Origin: Nectonema munidae
Taxonomy: Eukaryota; Nematomorpha; Nectonematoida; Nectonematidae
NCBI GenBank assembly: GCA_030549495.1
Contig: JAUIRK010000898.1
Coordinates: 1,674,001-1,738,000, forward strand
Length of the DNA: 64,000 bases
Direction: 5' to 3'
Below the pieces are notes generated by a model. It worked only from the letters and a program-made list of their open reading frames with translations. It made no database searches and was not told the origin of the DNA. Position 1 is the stretch's first letter. Each line of letters starts with the position of its first letter. This document shows, one piece after another, positions 23,495-33,759 of the stretch. The translations under genes were made by a program, and so were the position numbers.

Positions 23495-23617
23495 CCCTTT
23501 CAGAGAGAGTAGAACACTGGTGTCCCAAAAAGGAAAACCGTATGCTTTAAGTGATATAAAAATTCATTGAAAAAAGTTACCATACAATTCGTTTTTAAAA
23601 ATCTTGACGTTAACGGG
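23495..23617. mobile_element. piggyBac-type MITE, divergent subtype
   Basis: TTAA at 23491-23494 and 23618-23621. The left end CCCTTTCAGAGAGAG is followed by the palindrome ACAC-TG-GTGT. The right end is GTTAACGGG. A fragment of a further copy (AAAAATTTATTGAAAAAG and following) abuts it on the left at about 23425-23490. Confidence 0.7.
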
Positions 23618-23621
23618 TTAA

Positions 23622-25236
23622 GATAGGGTTTAAAATTAAAAAATTTATGTACTAATTATCTCCTACATAAATTGTGAATCATGTTATGATTATTTAGGGA
23701 CTTTTTTCATTGTCAAACTTAAATATTGGGTTTAGCTAAATACCATTTCAAAGATAAGTATGTACTCGAATTTAAGAAGCATATAGTGTCCTCGATATTT
23801 AATTGATTGAGTTTCATTGTATTGTAAGTATACTTTTATTCATACGTTGTAAGCTTAGAGAGTCAAATACTTACGAAAAAATGGTGTAACATATAGCGAA
23901 ATGTTAGAACATAAAATTAGTAAAAGCTTAAAATAGGTTAGTGTTATAAACTAAAAACATTAGTAACACACTTAGAATAGATAAAACATAAAATATAGTA
24001 ATCTTGGATTTAGGAATTGATGTAAAAAAGTGTCGACTTCTTAAAGTTAAAATATGCATACAAAAGATATATATGAGAGTGACATAGTGTATTTAGCTTA
24101 TCGAAGAAAATTACAACAGATAGACTCAGCTGTAACCCATTATAAGGGCAAAGAAAAAGAATGGCGTTCTATAATTTTCGGAAAATGTCAAAAAATTTTC
24201 TTTTAAAAGGTCAATGCCGCCTAAATGCTATCCTTTTCAAAACCCAGATTTATTTTTGGCTACGCCAATTACCCCTCCTTCTTTCTCCCCCTGTAACCTC
24301 AAAATTTCGGATCAATCTAATCTCTATTTTACTTCATATTAAGTTTAAAACTATTACATAATTATGTACCACCCCCAAATAAATTTTTTTGTGGTCTCGT
24401 CAATAATTTGAAATTTATATTCGTTTGCATGAACACTACACACATTCTGATAATATAAAACAAATCGCAAAAAAATATATTGAAATAATAGGTATGATTA
24501 CACTCATTGATTAGAACCACTTTTTAATGTCCCTTTTTATCGTTTACGTGTAAAACGTCTCTCTACCATTTCTGCAACAAATAAAAGTACGTCTTCTCAA
24601 AATAGATAATTATTTGAAAAAAATGTCTACAATTTCCATAGCGCTCGTTACACATTAAAATTTGCTCCGACTAAGAAGGGAACCGCTGGATTATGGTAAT
24701 ATAGCTAATCATATAGCTAATTAATAGCAAAAATACTTATAACTGATTTATGATGAAATTAAAAGTCAATGGGTGAGAGCATTAGGATAGCCTGCAATTA
24801 TAAATACGTGCCTTGAAAAATTTCAAAGGGGCAGGGGGGGGGGGGTGTAAATTTTTTTAAATCCAAATTTAGAACATAACCTTATAAATGTATATGTCTT
24901 CAAAGGAGCAGAAATTGAGTAAAGCTTTTTCTTAAAAATTTTTTTTTGCCTGCCACGTTTGGCAAGACTAGTGTGTGAGAATTTAGACCTATTTTAGAAG
25001 TCTATTTTAGGTCTTTTATTGAGTTGTAAGTTTTATACAAAAACCGTTGATAAAAATTATAAAATTAAAATAAAAAATATAAAAAAAATAATAATCAATC
25101 AATTATACATTTTAATTTCTTTTTTTATATCATTTGTTAAAAGATTTAAAATATTTAATAACTAATATATTAATTAATATTTAAAATAATTTTTACCACT
25201 CCAATTAATTAAAAAAATTTCTTCTGCTTTTTAAAA
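23622..25236. other. Upstream of the M1AP homologue, AT-rich
   Basis: Contains a GGGGGGGGG run near 24833 and no identifiable element or gene. The last 200 bp are extremely AT-rich and may include the promoter of the gene at 25237; no specific motif stands out. Confidence 0.4.
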
Positions 25237-26556
25237 ATGTCAAGTATACGAGAGATAAACTCTCAAAGTGCAAAATGTTTTATCATAGAATCTTCACTGT
25301 CTCTAACATTTAAGTATAACTTGAAAAATACATTAAAATCAATTATTAAATTTTTAATGTTCTGTGAAAATTCACATAAATTTTGTTCATTAGGCATATA
25401 TGAGTATGACAGTCAAAGTTATATTACAATTGTTCCTCTTCATTCCATTGATAATAATGGTGCAAATATATTAAACAAGTTGGATAATTTGTCAATGGAA
25501 GAAGCAATAAGCAGTATAGATGGAGATAGTATTACATCTTCGCTAATTAAATGCTTACAAAATATATTCAATGATTTTTCAGCTAACAAGAAGTTTAATA
25601 GAAATTTGTCAGCATTGAGGAAAAATGTTAATCAAATAGATTTTTATGTCTTCACTTCTTTAGATAGCACTAATTTAAAATCAAATATTTACCGCGAATT
25701 TAACAATAATGTTTTTTGTTATGTTCAAAATTTTGTCATCATTATTCCGCCTACAAATACGCGTTTGTCAGAAGAAGATTTTCAAATTGAATTTTCAAAT
25801 ATAGATAAAATTTTTAAAGAATATAGAATAGACGATAATGTTTTATTGCTAGAATACTTACTAAAAAAATGGCTAATCACCGACACTCAAATGAAAAAGA
25901 AGGTTAATATTGTAATGAAAAGTTATTTAAGGGAAACTATTAGAATAAGGTGCGAAGTTCAAGAAAACACTTTATCAGAGAATTTTTTGCAAATGCTTTC
26001 TTCTTCGAATAAAAGTCCCTATCAGTATAAGAAGATGAGTGGAACAGCGCTAAGAAACCAATGTCACTCAAATCCTTTCAATAACGACACTAACTTCAAC
26101 TTGGAAATATTGAAGTTCGTTAAAAACAGCGGAGTCTGTGACTCTTTAGTTTATGGTAAATCATTCAGAGTAATACCCATGACTTCTAATGACTCGAAAA
26201 TTTTACTTGAAAATGATAAAATAGTATTTTTAAGTCTGTGCAACTTTTTATTAAAACGTTCCTTATCTTTGATTTTACGTAAAAGTGCATTTTCATCAAG
26301 TTTTGAAGAGACATGCCAAGTGTACACTTATTTTATTGGAATCGTGTCAAATGAAGCGTGGCTTTTAATTAAACCCATTATAAGTAACGAGTTTTATCTA
26401 CCTGAAAATGTAGCAAGTAATGAAGATACAAAGAATGCGCCAGAAACAGACATACAGATTATTGAAGAAAAGTTTAAGAGCATTAATATAGAAGAAACAT
26501 ATAATCCATTAGACTATAGCTCGAATGTTTATAATTTTCTACTCAAAAACTTTTAA
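25237..26556 (+). CDS. M1AP: M1AP (meiosis 1 arrest protein) homologue, single exon
   Basis: 439 residues in one uninterrupted frame from ATG to TAA. In vertebrates M1AP is a germline protein that works with the SHOC1-TEX11-SPO16 complex in meiotic crossover formation. The N-terminal 170 residues look like a von Willebrand A-type fold: FIIESSLSLTFKYNLK near 15-30, then SITSSLIKCLQNIFNDFS at 98-115. The C-terminal half carries the segments that I recall from the vertebrate protein: KNSGVCDSLVYGKSF (296-310, vertebrate SSGLCESLTYGLPF), LCNFLLKRSL (334-343) and IEETYNPLDYSSNVYNFL (418-435, vertebrate LEPTYNPL). Length is near that of the vertebrate protein (about 530) without its long tail. The human gene has many introns and this copy has none, so a processed copy or intron loss is possible. 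No poly-A tract marks its 3' side. The open frame argues for a living gene. Confidence 0.82.
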   Translation: MSSIREINSQSAKCFIIESSLSLTFKYNLKNTLKSIIKFLMFCENSHKFCSLGIYEYDSQSYITIVPLHSIDNNGANILNKLDNLSMEEAISSIDGDSITSSLIKCLQNIFNDFSANKKFNRNLSALRKNVNQIDFYVFTSLDSTNLKSNIYREFNNNVFCYVQNFVIIIPPTNTRLSEEDFQIEFSNIDKIFKEYRIDDNVLLLEYLLKKWLITDTQMKKKVNIVMKSYLRETIRIRCEVQENTLSENFLQMLSSSNKSPYQYKKMSGTALRNQCHSNPFNNDTNFNLEILKFVKNSGVCDSLVYGKSFRVIPMTSNDSKILLENDKIVFLSLCNFLLKRSLSLILRKSAFSSSFEETCQVYTYFIGIVSNEAWLLIKPIISNEFYLPENVASNEDTKNAPETDIQIIEEKFKSINIEETYNPLDYSSNVYNFLLKNF

Positions 26557-27159
26557 CATTTCTCGACATTTTTGAACTATTTTATGGTTTATACGTTCCA
26601 TATCAGAGCAAGCACATATAATCTTATTTTTAAATATTGTAATTTCAACATTAGTGCACATGCTCTTAAGTTTTTCACCCGAATACCAATCTTTTTGCGA
26701 AACAATTTATAATTTTGATATTAAATTTATAAATAGGAGAAAAATAAAATCGGTGTACTTATTTACTATATATGCTTCATCTAGCCTAGGGATTCTCAAA
26801 TGGGGGGGGGGCAAAAATTGTTCAGTATATAGGTTAAAAAATATATCAGGCGAAAAAAATAGTTTTTTCTAGTCTCCTTATTTCAAAGATAAACAAATTA
26901 ACAGCGTTTTAAACCTAAAACAAACAATCGAATCATGCAATTATTTTAAATGAAATATTTTTGTTTGAATCATCCGAATTTTTGTCGCAGTAATTAAATA
27001 CAAAGTTGATGTAATTTTTTTAGAAGAAGGAAGATTTATTTAAGGATTAAAGTTTATATAAATCCCAAAAAAACATGTGTATAGTATGAAAAAAAAATGG
27101 AAAAATTTGTTTGAAACGAATGACAGTTAACGGGATACATGTATATCCATCGAGATGAC

Positions 27160-27545
27160 ATGATATATTTGTATTTTGGTATTTGTATTTTTAAATCCCA
27201 AATTTGGTGCATTTGTGTTGTGTAAAATGTAATGATAAATAAAAGACTACATCATACAAGACTGTATCATATCATACATGACAGGATATCAATAAACTTC
27301 AAACTCTGGAGAATTTCCTTTTATAAGTGAAGCTGATCCATAACTATTATGTGCATATCGAATTGATGAATATAATTATATGCAAATTGATACGCTGAAC
27401 TGTAACATGTGTATAAGCTTAATGCTTTTAAGCATCCGTTTATAAAAAAAAGTATTTGTATATATTGTATTTCAAAATTTGATAGTGGAGAGTATTTGCA
27501 TTTGTATTTGAGACTCGAAAATAAGTAATTGATCCAAGCCTAACT
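27160..27545. repeat. CAAATACAAATAC-rich element, copy 1
   Basis: Both sides carry TATTTGTATTT phrases, and the right end reads GATCCAAGCCTAAC. This matches the right end GATCCAACCC of the larger copy at 51.0-51.8 kb. Probably a DNA-transposon MITE; the left boundary is unclear. Confidence 0.4.
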
Positions 27546-27737
27546 TACTTCAAGTAATAATAATGCCATCTCACCGCTTTTTTACATTATATCTGATTAT
27601 CATCTTTTTTGAACAGTTAAAATATTTTTTTGTATGAAAGTAAGGGGTTAAAATTTATTTGCAAAGGATTAAATGAGGAAAAAAATATTGAGAAGCTTGA
27701 TCTAGTCCATCAACTCTTTGACTCCATCCATTTCTCC

Positions 27738-27738
<1 letters not shown>

Positions 27739-27765
<27 letters not shown>
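27739..27765. repeat. ATT trinucleotide microsatellite
   Basis: About nine copies of ATT in a row. Confidence 0.85.
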
Positions 27766-27768
<3 letters not shown>

Positions 27769-28286
27769 TTTGTATTTACTTTACTCAGTTCGATTATCAT
27801 TTTTTAATATAAAGTTTTCGTTATCACAAAAAGTCCACTTGAAAGAGTAATTTTCTACACGAATATATTTGTAGCGAAATAGATTTCTATGAACTCAATC
27901 AAAAGCGTATCATAAAATTGAGCAAAACTAAAAGCTAAAGTTTTTATTTTTTTTAATAATGCTTACTAATAAACTAAATTAAAATAGGTTTTTAGGGTTA
28001 GGTTAACTAAATAAATATCTCGATACGACTTCTGTTATGCAAGACATATTATCTGGTGTGCCTATACTTGAATTCAAAGAATTTAAAAAGTTTATTCTCG
28101 AAATTTTTTTAATTACTAAAATTTGGGTTAAAATTATGAGGAAATTAAAATGTCATTTTAAATATTAATAATTAAAATGTAATTTTAAATATTATTACAA
28201 AGTAAAATTTGAGCGTGACTTTTTGCGTATTCTTACGCAATATTTTCTAAAAACTTTGTGCAGTAAATATTTCATATCTTCTTTAA

Positions 28287-28330
28287 CCCTCATCCGACCA
28301 CTAGAACACAATCGTGTTCACAATAAACAT
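28287..28330. mobile_element. Left end of a piggyBac-type MITE
   Basis: TTAA at 28283-28286 is followed by CCCTCATCCGACCACTA and then a GAACAC-AATC-GTGTTC palindrome in the same position as in the other family members. No matching right end was found. Confidence 0.5.
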
Positions 28331-29043
28331 TGAAACAAATTTCTAAAAATTTCTGAAATTTTATAAAAATCTACAAATCAAAAGATCAATCTTTAAGGTG
28401 AAAAAACTAATTTAGATAAAAATTTTCAAGATATTTAAGTTTCCAACAATAAATAATAAGGCATCAAATTAAAATTTTTATTTATATTTTTAACGCCACT
28501 TACTGCTTTTTAGAATGATAGATAAGGCAAAGTCGGTAGGTTTCATAATTAGAAAAGAATAAGAAAAATGAACTCGACTTTCAAAGATGAAAAAGAAAGA
28601 GAGAAAAGTTTATTGAAGGATCAAATTTTTGACCTTACGGTCTTTATTAAGAATAAGAAAGGAGAAGAAAAATGAAGAAGGAAGGGAAGAAACTTATTTA
28701 TCTTTAAACTTGATAAATTGAGATCAACAATTTGTAAAAAAAAATTGGAAAAATTTTTTTTTAATTTTTTAGAAAATATTGGATATCATTTCAAAACATT
28801 GAGTTCTTGTTTGTAAAAAAGGGTGAAAAAGTTAGTAGAAAAAGATTCTTTTCACTTTTTTTTTCACAAGAACATTTTCACTTCTTTTAGTAAGTTATAT
28901 AACTCATTTTTTTTTACAATATTAAGCAATATTTTCAAAAAAAATGTAAGAATTATTTTTTTCAAATTAAAAAATTTTTTTTTAATAAATTCAAATTGTT
29001 CACATACTAGCCATTTTTTTTCAACTTTACAGAGCCCTTGTGC

Positions 29044-29192
29044 ATGGGGCGTGAGTAAGGTTGGTTAGATACTGGGTTTCGATAACTTAAGGTCTTGGGT
29101 TCGATCCTGCATCAAGCCTACTTTCTTCATAGTTCGATACTAGCGGCGCAACGTGCCTTCTCGATTTAAACACCACATGGTACCTTTACCTG
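29044..29192 (+). mobile_element. tRNA-derived SINE, copy 2
   Basis: Box-A-like GTAAGGTTGGTTAGATACTG is followed about 45 bp on by a good box B, GGTTCGATCC (29098-29107). The body then reads CATCAAGCCTACTTTCTTCA, TAGTTCGATACTAGC and GGCGCAACGTGCC, ending near ATGGTACCTTTACC. It matches the antisense copy at 2383-3001 and, more loosely, the copy at 61327. The head has no proper acceptor and T-loop pairing, so it is not a tRNA gene. Confidence 0.78.
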
Positions 29193-29929
29193 TAATAATA
29201 CGTTACGATTTTAGAAAACGTTGCAAGTCAATGCGTACAAACTTCTCACTGTTCAATGCTTTTTTAATAACATGTCTAATACTTGTACATAGTACAATGA
29301 TAAATAGAGAATACAATTTCAAAACGTGCGAATTTAATGAAATTGAAAAGATATCATTTGAAAGATTAATAAACTTTTTCTTCCCCTTCAGACATTTTTT
29401 ATTTCTTTGCTATCATCATGCATTGTAGATTTGCTGACACAGGAAATAAGATAGATGTTAATTTAATTTTTTATAGATACAATCAAATAAATTAGGCTGA
29501 TATTAATAATATAGATATTTGCAAATTTACATGCATCTACGTGATGAGTGATGACGAAAAATAGGTAAAACTCTATATTGCCTGAACTATAGAGAGATAG
29601 CAGAAAATATAATAATGACAAAAAACATGGCGTCACAACAGCAGCACAAGATCAACATATTCCATATGTCACTAGAATGAATCATTTTTTGGTGTCATGG
29701 AGTGAGTGAGCGAAACTTCACTAAAGGGTTCCACCCGTTGCTTCCTAACATCTTGCATTGTATTAGAGTAGCTTTAGAGCAGTGCTTATCTATCGCGATT
29801 TTTTTGCAAAATTTGCAACTTATTGGAATTCTTCTTTTTTTTCTCCTTCTTTTCTAATATTTATTTTGGGTCCATGTTTTTCATCCTCTTTTTCCAATTT
29901 TAGTTGGTCATACGAAGAAAGGTTTTCGC

Positions 29930-30010
29930 CTATTTTTTACAGCAAGATGCCCTACTGTCGCTAACCCACACCATTTCTTCGGGCTTCGAACCGGTATTGA
30001 ATTTGGCGAT
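29930..30010 (-). mobile_element. SINE/RTE-tail fragment
   Basis: The minus strand reads CCGGTTCGAAGCCCGAAG, then GTGTGGGTTAGCGACAGTAG and GGGCATCTTGCTGTAAAA. The box-B-like GGTTCGAA followed by an AGGGCATC..GC..TAAAA tail is the structure of invertebrate SINEs that share a 3' tail with RTE LINEs. Related tails occur at 33.56 and 59.74 kb. Confidence 0.5.
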
Positions 30011-30565
30011 GTCTCATTTAGTGTCTAGTTTAACTTTTCCGAAAGATGAAACTTTTTGAATTCTATCCTACTGAATATTTTATTATCTTAATTTTTGTTA
30101 CCAAAGTATTTGATTAATAAATTTATTTAGTTTCATACGCGCAATTAAAATTTTAATATTTTTCTGATTTATTATAGATAGTGTATTTAGTTTTTTTCTA
30201 AATGGCAAATTAACAAGTCGTTTTTGTAGCAAGTTTTTGCTAATTTTTCTTAAATATAAGGCTTTCTTGCTAAGAAGTTTCTGCAAACCAGGTGCACCGT
30301 TTCAGTCAGAAAAAAACAAACTTTCTACCCCTAATTTTTTTCTCCATATTTCACAAGCATAAAACCCTACTTATTTAATCTAGCTAAAATAACTTTATTA
30401 TGAGCACGTATATAAATCAGAAATAATATTAAAAAAATAATAAAAACTTAATTACAAAAGATACATACTTATACCTTTATTGCTTGTAGCAGAATAAAAA
30501 ATGAGTCTAAGTCTCAATCGCTTTTTCTTGAACTTTAAAGTTTAATGCCAATAATAATTTATCCC

Positions 30566-30690
30566 TTCCATAGATGGCATATTGGTTGAAATGTAGGGTC
30601 TTGATCCCATTGTCTTGGGTACGATTCTCGGTCATGACATACCTGTCATCTCTCCAGTTATGGAAGAATATTCTTCCCTTAGATGCGATA
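30566..30690 (+). mobile_element. Possible second tRNA-like SINE family
   Basis: GATGGCATATTGGTTGAAAT resembles box A and GGGTACGATTCTCG resembles box B, about 40 bp apart. They are followed by GTCATGACATACCTGTCATC. Only one copy lies in the window, so this is tentative. The 148-codon frame antisense to it looks accidental. Confidence 0.4.
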
Positions 30691-30864
30691 TCTAGACTAA
30701 AAAATAAAAGTTCTGCATTGTTCAATGCTATTCGGCGTTCATTTTGTAATAGCATTCTATTTCTAAGAGCATTGTGGAAAAAATTAGTTTCACAAAAATA
30801 AGTGGTATAAAAGCGGACCAAAATTGAAAGTGGTTGCTTAACCAAATTTTGAAAATGAAACATC

Positions 30865-31790
30865 GCATGACAACAAAAGTTTATAAATTTTTCATTTTGA
30901 AAAACTAATTTTTTTAAAAGCTTCATTTTCCAGACTAAAAAGAGCTTGATCATTTAGTTAATGATTTAAAACTTACTAATACAAGAGTGTTGTTTGAATT
31001 AAAGTAAAAAATGACATATATTTACCACAAGTGTAAACAGTTTAAAGTGCCGAGCATGACAGAATAGATTTTTAAGTTACAGACATTATAAGTCTGAGCA
31101 AAGATAAAAGGTTTAATAATAAATTATTCTTAACGCATCTGCCAGATCAATTGTGTATACTTATTGATTCTTTTATAAAAACTCTCACGACTGTTTGTTT
31201 TGCTTCACAACAACATATCAATCTAACCTTTTATCAATTTTTGCTAGGTCAAATAATATATAATGAGTATAGATGGAACATATGGGCTAACAAACTCTAT
31301 TTTATTCTCAAGTGGTAGTAAAAATTGAATGACCAGATAAGTAATCTTTCAAGTTGGCGCCTCAAAAATCTAAAGTACGGTTCTCTTGTCTATAGCAAAA
31401 ATCTTCTTTTTCTCTCAGTCACCTCACATTGGTCGTAGCCTCATACTAATAATAATTTATGCAGAAAAAAGTAGAAGTTTTTCCCAGGCTGTCAGGCAAA
31501 AGTAGCTTTTGGTATGTTTGTTAAAAATTAGTTAAACTTAAAAAAATCTTATTAATATATTGATTGATATTAAAAGTTCATTTTAGAAAAAATTTCACTC
31601 CGCATTTAATTTTATTTCTAGATTTGCCCTTGAGACGTAATATCAATTTTTGTAATTTTATTTTTAAATATTAAAGATGTAAAAAAATAACGGCAACTTT
31701 AAAATTCGAACAACATCCAAAAAACACTAAAATTTATAATGAAACAAAAAATTCGTCAAAATGTGTACCCCATTGTAATAGGATGACAAT
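30865..31790 (+). repeat. Dispersed repeat D, copy 1
   Basis: Collinear over about 900 bp with 53.5-56.3 kb. Shared blocks include AAAAAGAGCTTGATCAT, TGTTTGTTTTGCTTCACAAC, CATATCAATCTAACC, GTTCTCTTGTCT and GAGACGTAATATCAA. A TATAAAAA sequence 15-20 bp before the CTGTTTGTTTTGCTTC block hints at a promoter. No coding and no class assigned. Confidence 0.7.
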
Positions 31791-31911
31791 ATTTAAGACA
31801 TACTTCATTTTACGGTTCCTTATTCATATTCAACACTTACCATAAAAATAGTTTTCATTTATTCAGAGTCCAACAGAACATTTAGAAACATTCATCTAGA
31901 TTCTAGTTCAT

Positions 31912-33335
31912 TCAGAGGCGTAGTTAGATGGGGTCCCTCCGGCAGCACCACCCCCCCCCCCCATCCCTCTGAAACAACCCCTGGCCCCCTGCGAGATTCG
32001 ATAGAAATAAACTGAAATTTTGTATTCTTTTCTCAAGGATTTATATAAAATATAAGATAACTAATTTTTCAATAACTACCAATTATAATAGAAATATATC
32101 TCAAAAAAAAATTTATAAGAATAGGGATTAATATATTTATACATAACACAATATACAAGTGTTTGCATCAACATGTATTTTGAATGAATCAGAAATATAG
32201 ATCAGAAGCTGTGATGTGTTGAAAATGAGCTTTCCTGTCATCAACGTTATCATTTGTTAGTAAAAAAGTATAATAAAATGGGTAAGATCCAATATATTTA
32301 AGAGGTTCGTCCTCAAAATTTATATAATGAGTATAAACAATGAGTTCAAGACATTTCGTAACCAAGGCATTTGTTACTAGAGATATTTCTTACCTAAATT
32401 GGTCATTTCGTACCCAATAGTTTAAAACAAATTCGATACGAAACGTGAAAAACGGAACGAAATACCTCGAGTACGATACGTCTTAGGTATGAAATGTCCT
32501 GCACCGTATACAATAGATGTAGTCGAAAAGATAAAGATTATTAATATCTCTAGAAATAATCCCTGTTAGAAATATGATGTATTGCTTATATAAAAATGCC
32601 CAGTGGTATGATGGTCAACTTAAATCATCTACGTAGACTTGTTGAAATACTAGATAGTCTAGATTTCGAGTTCATAAACAGGTTTACAGACTATGATATA
32701 AAACTTTGGGAAACTTTTGAAACTCTAAATGGCTATACTGACTTTCATAACGTTCAAAAACTTGTTAGATCAACTTAAAGCTAAGTGCAGCGTATTTCGA
32801 GTAAATATAGAAAAATTTTAACAAAATTATTTAAATACAAACCGAAAGATAGAATGAAATTTCGATATAAAAGCTGTTTTAATCTCAATAATAACGAGTT
32901 TTGTTTCAACATTATTTGGGGCGGACATTTTAAAACAAATTTTTATAATTGCTCTAACGGCAGGATATTCGACTTCTATAGTTGAATGCGCTTTTCTTGA
33001 TTCTTGTCATCGAAGACGTTGTAGATTAAAAATTATTTTACGCCTAAGGTTTCAAAATAAAAAATCTGCAAAAAAAGTCAATTTTTTTTCCATAAAATAT
33101 AGTATTTTATTTTTGTTATATAATTTTTTAATTTATTAGAATAGCATTTTTTTTAATAAAAAAAAATATATATTTCTACTTTCACAAATGTGTGAATAAA
33201 AATATTTCACACTTTATGTATATTTAAGATTAATATATAAAGCCTTAAAAAGTCGTAAATTGATGTGCCCCCCCCCCCCTTGAAAATTTTTTGCCCCCTT
33301 CCTTTGAGTTAAATTCCTGGCTACGCAGCGGAGTT
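31912..33335. repeat. Region bounded by inverted GCGTAG..AG motifs
   Basis: The left edge CAGAGGCGTAGTTAG and the right edge CCTGGCTACGCAGCGG are roughly inverted, each followed inward by a C or G run (near 31950 and 33267). This is the pattern of MITEs with CAGGGGCGTAGCCAGG ends. The middle is AT-rich and includes another small element at 32344. It may be one element or two unrelated ends. Confidence 0.35.
32344..32505. mobile_element. Short MITE with GACATTTCGTAACC ends
   Basis: GTTCAAGACATTTCGTAACC at the left is the inverted partner of GGTATGAAATGTCCTGCACC at the right (32486-32505). A related single end, GATTGAAACGTCCTGTCACC, lies at about 38036-38055. Target duplication not resolved. 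Confidence 0.5.
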
Positions 33336-33545
33336 GATCACGGAAGTTATAGTCTGTTATTTAAAAGATGTTAGTGAATGGGTTAAATACACTCATCAAA
33401 AAAATCAAATTTGAATGTCGTTCTAAGAAAAGTTCAAACGATCTAATTTGGATTAAAATCATGCATACTCTATATTTTACAAATTACCACTGCATTGTGC
33501 GTGTAGTACTATTAAGTGCAAAGGCTAAAGATTTCCAATCCTGAA

Positions 33546-33755
33546 AACAAAATGGTTGGCGTGAGGAAGGGCATCCGGCCAGAAAACTCTGCTCTATTTA
33601 ACAAATGTAATGATCCGCACAAACAAAGAGCGGGGTAAAGAAGCAGCTTGGACTGACCGAAGAGGATGCGCAGGACAGGAAAGAATGGAGAGAGCGAATC
33701 TCAGCCACCGACCCCCAATTTGGGGACAAGGTGTAGTAAAAGAAGAAGAATCATG
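33546..33755 (+). mobile_element. RTE-type LINE, 3' remnant
   Basis: AGGAAGGGCATCCGGCC is followed by a GC-richer stretch. After a frame change this reads TEEDAQDRKEWRERISATDP and ends with Lys codons and AAGAAGAAGAA. I recall these as a tail shared by RTE-type LINE/SINE 3' ends. The 5' part is missing, as is usual for 5'-truncated copies. Confidence 0.5.
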
Positions 33756-33759
33756 TCCA

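Larger units (their letters stand above)
26557..29040. other. Intergenic, AT-rich with small repeats
   Basis: Holds a G-run after GGGATTCTCAAATGGGGG near 26795 (a hAT-like end without a partner) and the repeat pieces listed separately. Around 28630-28660 a GACCTTACGGTC palindrome lies in a repeat-like context. No coding was identified. Confidence 0.4.

Noticed and set aside
29044-29192. tRNA gene
   Set aside because: Boxes A and B are present but the cloverleaf pairing is not, and the sequence recurs with a common non-tRNA body, so it is a SINE.
30507-30953. 148-codon frame on the minus strand
   Set aside because: It spans a tRNA-like SINE head and the start of repeat D, does not begin with a convincing ATG context and resembles no protein family.
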